A stretch of DNA of 64,000 nt from CAVTWS01 sp963732655 (lineage in GTDB: Bacteria > Actinomycetota > Acidimicrobiia > Acidimicrobiales > SHLQ01): assembly GCA_963732655.1 (NCBI GenBank), contig CAVTAI010000017.1, positions 992,001 to 1,056,000 on the forward strand, read 5' to 3'. How positions within the stretch are numbered: position 1 is the first letter of the stretch; each line of letters starts with the position of its first letter. The notes under the pieces were generated by a model, which saw only the letters and a program-made list of their open reading frames with translations, was not told the origin of the DNA and searched no databases. Below, piece by piece: positions 8,554 to 16,983 of the stretch. Position numbers and translations under genes: made by a program.

Positions 8554-9578
8554 GTCCAGGCACGTCCCGTCCCGCCACCATCGACGATGTCGCGGCGGCG
8601 GCGGGAGTCTCCGTCGCGACGGTCAGTCGGGCCATGCGCAACCTGCCGAACGTCGCGCCCGGCACCGCCGAACGGGTCCGCGAGGTCGCCCGGGAGCTTC
8701 ACTACCGTCCGACCCCCTTTGCCGCCGGTTTGGCCGCGGGCCGCACCCACACGGTGGCCATCGCCGTGCCGATGCTGGCCAGTTGGTACTTCGCCCAGGT
8801 GCTGGCCGGGGCCGAGTCGAGGCTCACTGCGGCCGGGTACGACCTGCTCGTGCTGTCGCTCGATGATGAGGAGACGCGGCGTCGAGTCCTCCAAGGTCCG
8901 CTGATCAAGCGGGCCGATGGCCTGATCCTTCTCGACGTCATGCTCCCCGACGAGGAGGTCGAAGGCCTCGCCGACGGGCCGCTCGCCGTCGTGACCCTCG
9001 GGTTCGAGGCAGGGGGCTTCCCAGCCGTGCTCATCGACGACATCGAGGTGGCGCGGTTGGCGGTGTCGCACCTCGTCGAGCGCGGCCACCGCGACATCGC
9101 CGTCATCGGTGGAGCCATCGAGAACCCGCATCACTTCGCGGTCCCGCAGGCGCGCCGGGAGGGGTACATCCGCGGTCTGGTCGACGCCGGGATCACTCCT
9201 CGTCCTGAGTTCGAGCGATCCGGCGGTTTCACCATCGAGGGTGGCGCCCAGGCCATGGCTGAGTTATTGACGCTCGACGAGTCGCCGACGGCGGTCTTCG
9301 CCATGTCCGACGAGATGGCGGCCGGGGCGATGAGGACCCTCACGGAGCGAGGGCTCGCCGTGCCGGACGACATGTCGATCGTCGGTGTCGACGATCACGA
9401 GTTCGCCAGCGTGCTCGGGCTGACCACGGTCCGCCAGCCCGTCCGCGAGCACGGCACCACCGCCGTCGATCTGCTCCTCGCGCTCCTCGACGATCCGGCC
9501 CACCCGCCCCCGTCACGTCAGCTCCCGGTCGAGTTGATCGTTCGCCGCACCGTCGCCGCGCCCGCGCCGCGGCACTGA
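8550..9578 (+). CDS. LacI-family transcriptional regulator
   Basis: A protein of 342 residues. The N-terminal helix-turn-helix reads TIDDVAAAAGVSVATVSRAM with the hinge HYRPTPFAAGLA, and residues about 60-335 form the periplasmic-binding-protein-like effector domain. ATG 8550 overlaps the stop of the GH13 gene (ATGA). The protein is the obvious candidate to bind the four TGNAAGCGNTTNCA sites at 5458, 9600, 9614 and 15367. By analogy with MalR/AglR types it would repress in the absence of an inducing sugar. It is part of the operon it probably controls, giving autoregulation. The inducer is unknown. Confidence 0.92.
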   Translation: MSPGTSRPATIDDVAAAAGVSVATVSRAMRNLPNVAPGTAERVREVARELHYRPTPFAAGLAAGRTHTVAIAVPMLASWYFAQVLAGAESRLTAAGYDLLVLSLDDEETRRRVLQGPLIKRADGLILLDVMLPDEEVEGLADGPLAVVTLGFEAGGFPAVLIDDIEVARLAVSHLVERGHRDIAVIGGAIENPHHFAVPQARREGYIRGLVDAGITPRPEFERSGGFTIEGGAQAMAELLTLDESPTAVFAMSDEMAAGAMRTLTERGLAVPDDMSIVGVDDHEFASVLGLTTVRQPVREHGTTAVDLLLALLDDPAHPPPSRQLPVELIVRRTVAAPAPRH

Positions 9579-9599
9579 GAATTCACAGACACTTGACAC

Positions 9600-9627
9600 T
9601 GCAAGCGATTTCATGAAAGCGTTTACA
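9600..9627 (+). promoter_or_regulatory. Tandem LacI-type operators before binding-protein gene
   Basis: TGCAAGCGATTTCA (9600-9613) and TGAAAGCGTTTACA (9614-9627) are two copies of the same 14-bp near-palindrome placed head to tail with no gap. TTGACA at 9593-9598 is a good -35 hexamer, but no matching -10 box lies 16-19 bp away; the promoter is therefore not fully resolved. The sites are 80 bp before the binding-protein start. Confidence 0.65.
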
Positions 9628-9707
9628 GTGCCGTCGGGCGAGGGAGCCCGGCTGCGTTCACGAAATCCGCGTGGCGACCATCGCCTCGTGGGAGGGGAGA
9701 CACTTTG

Positions 9708-11078
9708 ATGAAGCGACGATTGACCGGTCTGCTCGCCGTCCTGTTCGCCTTTGCGCTGGTCGCATCGGCGTGTGGCGACGACGACGATGACACCAGCGCC
9801 TCCGATGGCGCCACCACCGACGACGGAGGAGCTGCCGAAGACGGTGCCGCCTCGGCCGACCTCGCCGGGACCACGGTGACGTTGTACGGGCCGGAGAACT
9901 CCGAGGAAGAGGCTGGCGCGCTGCAAGATGCGCTCAACGTCTTCGCCGAGGCCAACGACATGACCATCACCTACACGGGTGAGAACGGCGCCGAAGGCAA
10001 TCTCGGCACCCTCGTGGATGGCGGCAACCCGCCCGACATCTTCATCTTCCCGCAGCCGGGCCTCCTGGCCAGCTACGCCAACGACGGTGACCTCTTGGCC
10101 CTTCCGGCCGATGTCGACACCGCGGTGCAGGCGAACTGGCCGGCCGCCTGGACTGCGTTCGGCGACGTCGCCGGTACCCAGTACGGCATCCCCGTCAAGG
10201 CCGACCTCAAGTCGCTCGTGTGGTACCAGCCCTCGGCGTTCGAGGCCGGCGGGTACGAGATCCCGACCACGCTCGACGAGTTCGAAGCCCTCGTCACCGA
10301 GATGGCCGCCGCCGGCGACACCCCGCTGTGCGTGGGCATCGAGTCCGACACCGCGACCGGCTGGCCCTTCACCGACTGGGTCGAGGATTACATGCTGCGC
10401 CTGCAGGGTCCGGACTTCTACGACCAGTGGGTGAACCACGAGGTCCCGTTCGACTCCCCTGAGATCGTCGAGATCTTCGACCGGATCGGCACCCTGTGGA
10501 ACACCGAGGGCGCGGTCTTCGCCGCCAACGGCTCCATCGCCACCACCAACTTCGGCAACAACGGCCAGCCGCTGGTCGACGGCGATTGCATGATGCACCG
10601 CCAGGCCAGCTTCTACGCCGCATTCATCCCCGAAGGCACGGCGTTCGCCGACGGTTCCGAGGGTGCAGTCGACGTGTTCTACCTGCCTGATGCCAACGGT
10701 GACCGCCCGGTGCTCGGTGCGGGCACGCTCGCCGGCGCCTTCCGTGACGCCCCCGAAGTGTGGGCCGTGATGGAGTACCTGTCGACCTCCGACTACGCCG
10801 AGGCCCGTCAGGTCGCCCAGACCGAGCGCAAGGGTGGTGGCCTGTCCGGCTTCCTCTCGGCCGCCAACGGTCAGGACCTGAGCGTCTACCAGCCGCTCGA
10901 GCAGTCGTTCCTCGACATCTTGTCGTCGGCCGAGATCGTGCGCTTCGATGCGTCCGACCTCATGCCGCCCGAGGTTGGCGCCGGCACCTTCTGGAGCGAG
11001 GGCACGGCCTTCGTGAACGGTGACGAAGACGCCGCGACGGCCGCGGCAAACATCGAAGCGTCCTGGCCCGCTGGCTGA
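9708..11078 (+). CDS. Extracellular sugar-binding lipoprotein of ABC importer
   Basis: A protein of 456 residues. The signal peptide ends in the lipobox LVASAC with Cys22, followed by an acidic DDDDD linker, so it is anchored outside the membrane. The mature part is a carbohydrate-binding protein of the family-1 solute-binding type, close in layout to alpha-glucoside binding proteins (AglE-like), with DGGNPPDIFIFPQPG and FTDWVEDYML segments. ATG 9708 is preceded by GGAGGGGAG at good spacing; a TTG directly before it is not needed. It leads the transporter genes and is followed by a hairpin array. It should deliver an oligosaccharide to the two permeases downstream. Confidence 0.9.
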   Translation: MKRRLTGLLAVLFAFALVASACGDDDDDTSASDGATTDDGGAAEDGAASADLAGTTVTLYGPENSEEEAGALQDALNVFAEANDMTITYTGENGAEGNLGTLVDGGNPPDIFIFPQPGLLASYANDGDLLALPADVDTAVQANWPAAWTAFGDVAGTQYGIPVKADLKSLVWYQPSAFEAGGYEIPTTLDEFEALVTEMAAAGDTPLCVGIESDTATGWPFTDWVEDYMLRLQGPDFYDQWVNHEVPFDSPEIVEIFDRIGTLWNTEGAVFAANGSIATTNFGNNGQPLVDGDCMMHRQASFYAAFIPEGTAFADGSEGAVDVFYLPDANGDRPVLGAGTLAGAFRDAPEVWAVMEYLSTSDYAEARQVAQTERKGGGLSGFLSAANGQDLSVYQPLEQSFLDILSSAEIVRFDASDLMPPEVGAGTFWSEGTAFVNGDEDAATAAANIEASWPAG

Positions 11079-11088
11079 CGCTTCCCTG

Positions 11089-11204
11089 ATGATGGGCTGC
11101 AGCTCGCCGGTCCTCCCTCCCGTGGGATCTGTTGAGCTGCAGCCCGTCATGCCACACTGACGGGCTGCAGGCCGTCGTGCCACTCTGACGGGCGATCCCG
11201 TCAG
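11089..11204 (+). repeat. REP-like hairpin array between binding protein and permease
   Basis: The 157-bp gap is packed with inverted repeats. 11089-11105 and 11134-11150 are 17-base arms with one mismatch (core GGGCTGCAGCTC); 11143-11149 also pairs with 11158-11164; 11185-11192 and 11197-11204 form a perfect eight-pair CTGACGGG stem with a four-base loop. The half-unit TGACGGGCTGCAG recurs at 11158. By analogy with the malE-malF gap of enteric bacteria, such hairpins can protect the upstream mRNA and lower permease expression; that role is inferred. Confidence 0.65.
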
Positions 11205-11235
11205 GCGCCAGATGATGGGGTGAGGGGGAGCAGCG

Positions 11236-13176
11236 GTGCGCGCGATTCTCGACACGATCTGGGAACTCTTCACGTCACGGAAGAGCCTCGATGCCCTGAC
11301 CAAGGTGCTCGTCGCTCTGGCCGTCACGGCGGCGATCTTCGTTCTGGCGAACCTGGTGCTCAACCTGGCCCGTCGCCAGTGGCGCACCTTCGCGGTGCTC
11401 ACCGGCGCCATCGCCGGTGCCATGGTGTTCGGGGTCTGTCAGGGCAACCGGTTGCTCGTTTCGGTTCCGGGGCGTCCGTTCACCTGGCCGGTCGTCGGTG
11501 CGGCGGTCGCCGGGTTGTTGGCTGCGGCGGTGTCGTCGATCCCGGAGGGACGGAACCGGTCGGTGGCCTGCGTCGCCGGTCTGGCGGGGATGGGTGGTTT
11601 GCTCGGCGCCCTCTTCCGGTCCCGCATCCACCCGCAGATCTCGATCGGTGCCACCGTCGGCTGGTTCGTCTGCGGTGCCGCGGTCGCGGTCGCCATCGCG
11701 TGGCTGGCCACCCGGAACCAACGGACTGCGACTCGCGCTGCGCTGGTCGGCGCCGCCGTCGGCTTGCTCTTCGGTGGCTGGGGTGCGGCTGACCTCGGTG
11801 ACGGCACGGTCGCCGCCTCGATCGGCCTCCTGGCGGTCGCCGGTGGTCTGCTCGGCGTGAATGCGGCGCTGGGCTCGCCGCGTGACCTGCACGCGCGCGG
11901 CCGGTTCGCCGACTCCGGTCGGGTCTGGATCTTCGCTGGCCCGGCCATCGGCTTCACGCTCTTCGGACTGGTCATCCCGCTCATCCGCACCACGATCGTG
12001 TCGTTTCGCGACGCCGATGCCGAGGACTGGGTCGGGTTCGACAACTTCCAGCAGATCTTCACCGAACGGAAGAGCGTCAACCTCGACAACTGGGCGGACA
12101 TGTTCACCGCCAAGGTCTTTTGGATCGGGATCGTCCTCGTCGTCGTCGGGACCGTCATCGCGCTGATCGGGGGACGAGAAACCGGGCGACGCTTCGAGAT
12201 GAGCGGCAGCTCGCTCGCTCCGTTGGTGTTCGGCTGGTTCCTGCTGGTGTGCGGTGTGCTCGCCAACATCCGAGGCACGGTCTTCAACACGCTGTGGTGG
12301 GTCATCACCGTGACCTTCGTGACGACCACCCTCGGCATGGCTGTCGCGGTGCTCGCCGACCGGGCCAAGTTCGAACGGGTGGCCAAGTCGCTCATCTTCA
12401 TGCCCATGGCCATCTCGTTCGTGGGTGCGGGCATCATCTGGCGTTTCATGTTCCAAGCCAAGAACGTGTCGAAACCGCAGAACGGCGTGCTCAATTTCTT
12501 GTGGGTCGGTCTCGGCGAGGTCACGGTCGATCCGGTCGGGAAGTGGGTCACGTTCGGCGTGCTGGCGGCCATCGTCGCCGTGATGCTCGCCGTGGCGGTC
12601 GTCGCCCGGCGCGACCGTGCTGCCGCGATCTTCTGGGGTGCCCTCGCGTTGACCCTGCCGGTCGGGTACCTGATGGCTCGCATCCTGTCCGGTGGGTACG
12701 GCGGGCTGCCAGGCGAGACCGCACAGCAAAAGGCCATCGACTTCATCAACACACCGCCCTACAACAACGTGTGGCTCATGGTGATCCTCATCTGGATCCA
12801 GACCGGGTTCGCCATGGTCATCTTCTCGGCCGCCATCCGGGCCGTCCCGCAGGAACTGATCGAGGCGGCCCGGGTCGATGGGGCCACGGAAGCGCAGATC
12901 TTCTGGCGGGTGATCATCCCCCAGATCACGCCGACGATCGGCGTGGTGGTGACCACCTTGATCTTGTTGGTGATGAAGGTGTTCGACATCGTGAGCGTGA
13001 CCACCAACGGCAACTTCGACACCCAGGTCCTGGCCAACGACATGTGGCAGCGATCGTTCCGTGAGGGCAACCGCGGCCTCGGTTCGGCCCTGGCCATGAT
13101 CCTGTTCCTGTCGGTGCTGCCGGTGATGATCGGGAATGTACGGCGCATGCAGCACGAGCGAGGAGAGGAGTACTGA
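11236..13176 (+). CDS. ABC sugar permease (MalF/AglF-type) with long N-terminal membrane region
   Basis: A protein of 646 residues from GTG 11236, preceded by GAGGGGGAG. The C-terminal part is a standard binding-protein-dependent permease: FAGPAIGFTLFGLVIPLIRT near residue 233, and the EAA loop EAARVDGATEAQIFWRVIIP near 540 that contacts the ATPase. Usual MalF-type subunits have about 300-500 residues. Here about 225 extra residues with some six or seven hydrophobic segments precede the core, and there is a large hydrophobic insert between about 295 and 350. The function of the extra part is unknown. The stop overlaps the next start (TGATG). It should form a heterodimer with the next gene product. 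Confidence 0.88.
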   Translation: MRAILDTIWELFTSRKSLDALTKVLVALAVTAAIFVLANLVLNLARRQWRTFAVLTGAIAGAMVFGVCQGNRLLVSVPGRPFTWPVVGAAVAGLLAAAVSSIPEGRNRSVACVAGLAGMGGLLGALFRSRIHPQISIGATVGWFVCGAAVAVAIAWLATRNQRTATRAALVGAAVGLLFGGWGAADLGDGTVAASIGLLAVAGGLLGVNAALGSPRDLHARGRFADSGRVWIFAGPAIGFTLFGLVIPLIRTTIVSFRDADAEDWVGFDNFQQIFTERKSVNLDNWADMFTAKVFWIGIVLVVVGTVIALIGGRETGRRFEMSGSSLAPLVFGWFLLVCGVLANIRGTVFNTLWWVITVTFVTTTLGMAVAVLADRAKFERVAKSLIFMPMAISFVGAGIIWRFMFQAKNVSKPQNGVLNFLWVGLGEVTVDPVGKWVTFGVLAAIVAVMLAVAVVARRDRAAAIFWGALALTLPVGYLMARILSGGYGGLPGETAQQKAIDFINTPPYNNVWLMVILIWIQTGFAMVIFSAAIRAVPQELIEAARVDGATEAQIFWRVIIPQITPTIGVVVTTLILLVMKVFDIVSVTTNGNFDTQVLANDMWQRSFREGNRGLGSALAMILFLSVLPVMIGNVRRMQHERGEEY

Positions 13177-14132
13177 TGGCCGGCACGATCGTGCTTCCGC
13201 GGTCGGGGGGCCCGACGAAGCGCCCTGTCGACACCGTCTACAAGTTCCTGCGTTCACTGCCGACGTGGTTGCTGTGGCTGGTGGTGGTCGTCTGGACCAT
13301 GCCCACGTTCTCGTTGTTCGTGAACTCGTTCCGGAGCGCCGACAACCAGCGTGAGACGGGTTTCTGGCACGTGTTCACCGAGGGCAACCTGTCGCTCGAC
13401 GGGTACACCGCGCAATTGACGACTCAGCAGAACGGCGGTCTCAAGGCCGGCGTGATCAACTCGTTCGCCATCGCTCTACCGGCGACGATCATCCCGATCC
13501 TCTTTGCCGCCATGGCCGCCTACGCCTTCGCCTGGATGGACTTCCGGGGTCGCAAGGGCCTGTTCATCGGCGTGGTGGCCATGATGGCGATCCCATTGCA
13601 GGTGGCCCTGGTGCCCGTGCTACAAACGCTCGAAGGCGGCGTCCACTGGACGATCCCGGGTTTTGAGTCGACCATGACCTTGTTCCCCGAGCTGGGACTG
13701 GCCGGCGACCACGTGTCGGTGTGGCTGGCCCACATCGCCTTCGGCATGCCGTTCGCCGTGTTCCTGCTGCACAACCACATCTCGTCGTTGCCTGCGGATC
13801 TCTTCGAGGCGGCGCGTATCGACGGCGCCGATCACGTCAGCATCTTCATGCGGTTGGTCTTGCCGCTCTCGGTTCCGGCCCTGGCCTCGTTCGCCATCTT
13901 CCAGTTCCTGTGGACGTGGAACGACTACCTGGTCGCGGTCACGATGCTGGGAGCCAATGGTGGCGAGTACCCGGCGACGATCGTCATCGCGAACCAGGCT
14001 GGCCAGTTCGGCGGTCGTGAACACCTGCTGTCCGCCGGCGCGTTCATCCAGTCGTTCGTGCCGCTCGGCGTGTTCTTCGCCTTGCAGCGCTATTTCGTCC
14101 GGGGCCTGCTCGCCGGCTCCGTCAAGGGCTGA
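13176..14132 (+). CDS. ABC sugar permease (MalG/AglG-type)
   Basis: A protein of 318 residues with six predicted membrane segments and the EAA loop EAARIDGADHVSIFMRLVLP near residue 210. It ends in QRYFVRGLLAGSVKG, the typical C-terminus of MalG-type subunits of carbohydrate importers. ATG 13176 shares its A with the previous stop, so translation is coupled with the first permease. GGAGAGGAG lies just upstream. It is convergent with the ATPase gene; GCTTGG at 14134-14139 and CCAAGC at 14148-14153 could form a small hairpin between them. Confidence 0.92.
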   Translation: MAGTIVLPRSGGPTKRPVDTVYKFLRSLPTWLLWLVVVVWTMPTFSLFVNSFRSADNQRETGFWHVFTEGNLSLDGYTAQLTTQQNGGLKAGVINSFAIALPATIIPILFAAMAAYAFAWMDFRGRKGLFIGVVAMMAIPLQVALVPVLQTLEGGVHWTIPGFESTMTLFPELGLAGDHVSVWLAHIAFGMPFAVFLLHNHISSLPADLFEAARIDGADHVSIFMRLVLPLSVPALASFAIFQFLWTWNDYLVAVTMLGANGGEYPATIVIANQAGQFGGREHLLSAGAFIQSFVPLGVFFALQRYFVRGLLAGSVKG

Positions 14133-14174
14133 TGCTTGGATCGGCAACCAAGCGTTCCGCAGTGGAATTTGGCC

Positions 14175-15350
14175 TCAGCGGACGGCGATGGTGCTGCCGG
14201 TGTGGCGATCGAAGTAGTGCAGCTGGGTGACGTCGACGGTGAGTTGAGCGGGCTCGCCGATACGCACACGGCTGCGCGGATCGACCCGGGCCACGCCGGT
14301 CGAGGTGCTGGCGGCGCTGAGCTCCTGGGGAGCGTCCGGGTCACCGGAATCGACCCGCCGGGCGTCGATACCGAAGTGCACCATGATCTCCGAGCCGAGG
14401 CTCTCCAAGAGGTTCACCTTGACGTCCAGCCGTTGGTTCGCCGGGTGATCGGAGAACACCGACGCATCGTCGAGGTGCTCCGGGCGGATACCGCAGACGA
14501 GGTCGGTATCGAGGTGGTTCCACAGTTGGGGACGGGTGGCGCGGACTCGGGCGGGCACGAGGAGGGTCTGGCCGCCGATCTGAAGATCGAGATCGTCGCC
14601 GTTGGCGCGGAGGGTGGCCTCGTAGAGGTTCATCGACGGTGAGCCGATGAAGGCGCCGATGAACATGTTGGTCGGGTGGTCGTACAGGTTCTGCGGGGTG
14701 TCGACCTGCTGGAGGAGTCCGGCGCGGATCACGGCGACGCGGTCGCCCATGGTCATGGCTTCGACCTGGTCGTGGGTGACGTAGAAGGTGGTCACGCCGA
14801 GATCACGCTGGAGTTGCGCGATCTCGGCCCGCATCTGGACCCGGAGTTTGGCGTCGAGGTTGGAGAGGGGTTCGTCCATCAAGAAGACGGACGGCTGGCG
14901 GACGATGGCGCGACCCATGGCCACCCGCTGGCGTTGTCCGCCCGAGAGGCGGGCCGGCTTGCGGTCGAGGTAGTCGGTGAGCTCGAGGGTTCGGGCCGCG
15001 GCCCGCACCCGCTGATCGATCTCGTCGCGTGGTACCCGGGCCAACTTCAGGGCGAAGGCGATGTTGTCGTACACCGACATGTGGGGATACAGCGCGTAGT
15101 TCTGGAAGACCATGGCGATGTCGCGGTCCTTCGGGGCGACGTCGTTGACGACGCGATCCCCGATCCGCAACGTCCCTGCGCTGATCTCCTCCAGCCCGGC
15201 GATCATCCGCAGCGCGGTCGACTTCCCACAGCCGGATGGGCCCACGAGCACCAGGAACTCGCCGTGCTCGATCGTCAGGCTGAGGTCCGTGATGGCCTGG
15301 ACCCCATTGGGGTAGATCTTGGTGAGGTCCTCGAGTTCGACTCCAGCCAC
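14175..15350 (-). CDS. ABC importer ATPase, MsmK/UgpC/MalK type
   Basis: A protein of 391 residues from GTG 15350 with AAGGAGAG upstream. Walker A GPSGCGKST, signature LSGGQRQRVAMGRA, Walker B VFLMDEPLSNLD and switch THDQ are intact, and the C-terminal third is the TOBE-type regulatory domain of carbohydrate ATPases. It is transcribed toward the permease genes, and its own operator at 15367 suggests that it has a promoter under the same LacI control. MsmK-type ATPases can serve more than one sugar importer. The open frame continues upstream of the GTG into the alpha-galactosidase gene but has no family similarity there. Confidence 0.93.
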   Translation of the reverse strand: MAGVELEDLTKIYPNGVQAITDLSLTIEHGEFLVLVGPSGCGKSTALRMIAGLEEISAGTLRIGDRVVNDVAPKDRDIAMVFQNYALYPHMSVYDNIAFALKLARVPRDEIDQRVRAAARTLELTDYLDRKPARLSGGQRQRVAMGRAIVRQPSVFLMDEPLSNLDAKLRVQMRAEIAQLQRDLGVTTFYVTHDQVEAMTMGDRVAVIRAGLLQQVDTPQNLYDHPTNMFIGAFIGSPSMNLYEATLRANGDDLDLQIGGQTLLVPARVRATRPQLWNHLDTDLVCGIRPEHLDDASVFSDHPANQRLDVKVNLLESLGSEIMVHFGIDARRVDSGDPDAPQELSAASTSTGVARVDPRSRVRIGEPAQLTVDVTQLHYFDRHTGSTIAVR

Positions 15351-15366
15351 GGTCTCTCCTTGCGAA

Positions 15367-15380
15367 TGTAAGCGCTTACA
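15367..15380 (-). promoter_or_regulatory. Perfect LacI-type operator before ATPase gene
   Basis: TGTAAGCGCTTACA is a perfect 14-bp palindrome. It lies 17 bp before the ATPase start and overlaps the last codons of the alpha-galactosidase gene, whose TAA stop (15376-15378) is inside it. On the minus strand TTGCCG and TACTGT, 17 bp apart, lie immediately upstream and could be the promoter, with the operator just past the -10. Confidence 0.65.
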
Positions 15381-16701
15381 GTACGTCACACGGTTCAGCA
15401 CGGCAAGCGAGGAACTGCCGCAACGCAGTCTGCCCCCAGGAGTCGAGGCCGTCGAGACGATCGCTCCCGGACCGCAGCCCAGGCGTCGTTCGGAGCAGGT
15501 CGAACCAGTCCTGGCGCCGTTCCATGGCCGGACGGACCAGGAGACAGTCGGGGTCGTTCCACCACCATCGTCCGTGCTGCCAGGCCCGCGCCAAGGTATT
15601 ACCTGCGGCACTCCGCTGGCTGGACGACGAGAGGTCGCCGCCCGGCGGAGCCCACGACAGGCCGATGTCGGGCCCGATCCGCATCGCGTCGACCCGGCCG
15701 ATGGACGGGAGGAGCGGGGCGCCACAGCCGAGCATGAACGTCTCGGGTCCGACCGCCTGCCGGATCAGATCGAGACCGGCCATGTACCGCGCCTGTCCCG
15801 CTGACTCCGTGCCGCCCCTTCCGGCGATCGCGCCGGCGTAGAGGAAATCCAGCTTGAAGTAGTCGAAGCCGATTGACACCAATTCGGCGAACACCCGGGT
15901 GAGATGTTCGGCGGCCCGGGCGTGAGCGGTATCGAGGACGGCGAGCTCCTGACCCCAGTTGATGCCGGCGCGGGCGCCTGGCACCAACCAATCCGGGTGT
16001 GTCCGAGCCAGCTCGGACCCCGAGCCGACCAGGAACGGCGCCACCCAGATCCCGGGTCGGCGGCCGCGTGAGCGGATCTCGTCGGCCAAGGCGGCCAGGT
16101 CGGGCACGCCGGCCGAGGGTTCCAACCAGTCACCGATGCCGTGCTGGAAGCCATCGTCGATCTGGACGACCTCGAACGGCAGGTCGAGGCGGTCCATGGC
16201 ATCGAGGTTCTCGACGACGTCGGCGGCGGTCACCGCGGTGCCGTACTGATACCAGGTGCACCAGACCGTGGGCGCGGCGAGCGTCGGATGGGCTCCTGCC
16301 CGGTCGGCGACCGAGGCCGCCCACGCGTCGCGCACGTCGTCCAGGTGGACCCCGTCGAGGACCTCGACCGGACCGTCGGCCGACACGACGATCACCCGGT
16401 CGCGGACCTTCGCGGTGATCCGGGGCACGGTCGCCGAGGGATCGGTCGCGCCCACGAGCACGACCCGGTCGAGCCCGGTGTCGACCATCAGCAGGCCGTC
16501 ACCGCGGAACGAGTCCGACGGTCCGGGGCGTCCGGGTCGATCGTTCATGACCACCCGGTCGGAGGTGGGAAGCCGGTAGGGCGTCTCGTCGGTGCGGTAC
16601 CAGCGGGTGGGGGTCCACGACTGCCACCCCTCCTCGTACACGCGGGCGCGGGCCGGATCGATGACGATTTCGAGGAGGGCCGCCGAGTCGGAATCGTCCA
16701 T
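15376..16701 (-). CDS. GH36 alpha-galactosidase-like glycosidase
   Basis: A protein of 441 residues from ATG 16701, with GGGAGAGGAG upstream. The catalytic barrel shows EVVQIDDGFQ, GIWVAPF, FDYFKLDFLY (nucleophile Asp) and MRIGPDIGLSW (candidate acid/base Asp), as in GH36 alpha-galactosidases and alpha-N-acetylgalactosaminidases. It is shorter than classical 700-residue GH36 enzymes, so the N-terminal beta domain is reduced. There is no signal peptide, so it acts in the cytoplasm on imported sugar. It is transcribed with the ATPase gene and its stop lies inside the operator. In this setting it would remove galactose from oligosaccharides or from a galactosylated solute; the exact substrate is inferred only. 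Confidence 0.82.
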   Translation of the reverse strand: MDDSDSAALLEIVIDPARARVYEEGWQSWTPTRWYRTDETPYRLPTSDRVVMNDRPGRPGPSDSFRGDGLLMVDTGLDRVVLVGATDPSATVPRITAKVRDRVIVVSADGPVEVLDGVHLDDVRDAWAASVADRAGAHPTLAAPTVWCTWYQYGTAVTAADVVENLDAMDRLDLPFEVVQIDDGFQHGIGDWLEPSAGVPDLAALADEIRSRGRRPGIWVAPFLVGSGSELARTHPDWLVPGARAGINWGQELAVLDTAHARAAEHLTRVFAELVSIGFDYFKLDFLYAGAIAGRGGTESAGQARYMAGLDLIRQAVGPETFMLGCGAPLLPSIGRVDAMRIGPDIGLSWAPPGGDLSSSSQRSAAGNTLARAWQHGRWWWNDPDCLLVRPAMERRQDWFDLLRTTPGLRSGSDRLDGLDSWGQTALRQFLACRAEPCDVL

Positions 16702-16983
16702 GGGGCTCCTCTCCCATCCTCGAGCGTCACCGGCCGCGACAGGGTTCCGCGTGGTGGGGTGACGAGGATCGTACGGCCCGACGTTCGACGACGAGGACGA
16801 ATGGGTACGAGACCACGATGCGACTGAACGACCCATTCGAGTTCGGACGGCTTTCGCCACCGCGAGGGCGAGGGGCGGTCCGGGGCGGGAGAGAGACCTA
16901 GGGTGGACCAGTTCTCGGAGCGGAGCCCGGGGTTGGCGGCGACGCCTCGAGGCGATCTCGACGACGGTACTGGAGGTAGCGCA

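Noticed and set aside
9513..11423. A 636-codon minus-strand frame opposite the sugar-binding protein
   Set aside because: The plus strand has a signal peptide, lipobox and family motifs; the minus frame is composition-driven.
11275..13257. A 660-codon open frame on the minus strand opposite the long permease
   Set aside because: It is rich in His, Asp, Arg and Gly, has no domain, and mirrors the permease codons; GC-rich third bases create such shadows.
16702..16983. A LacI operator in the divergent gap between alpha-galactosidase and otsA
   Set aside because: No TGNAAGCGNTTNCA match is present; only weak promoter-like hexamers were seen.
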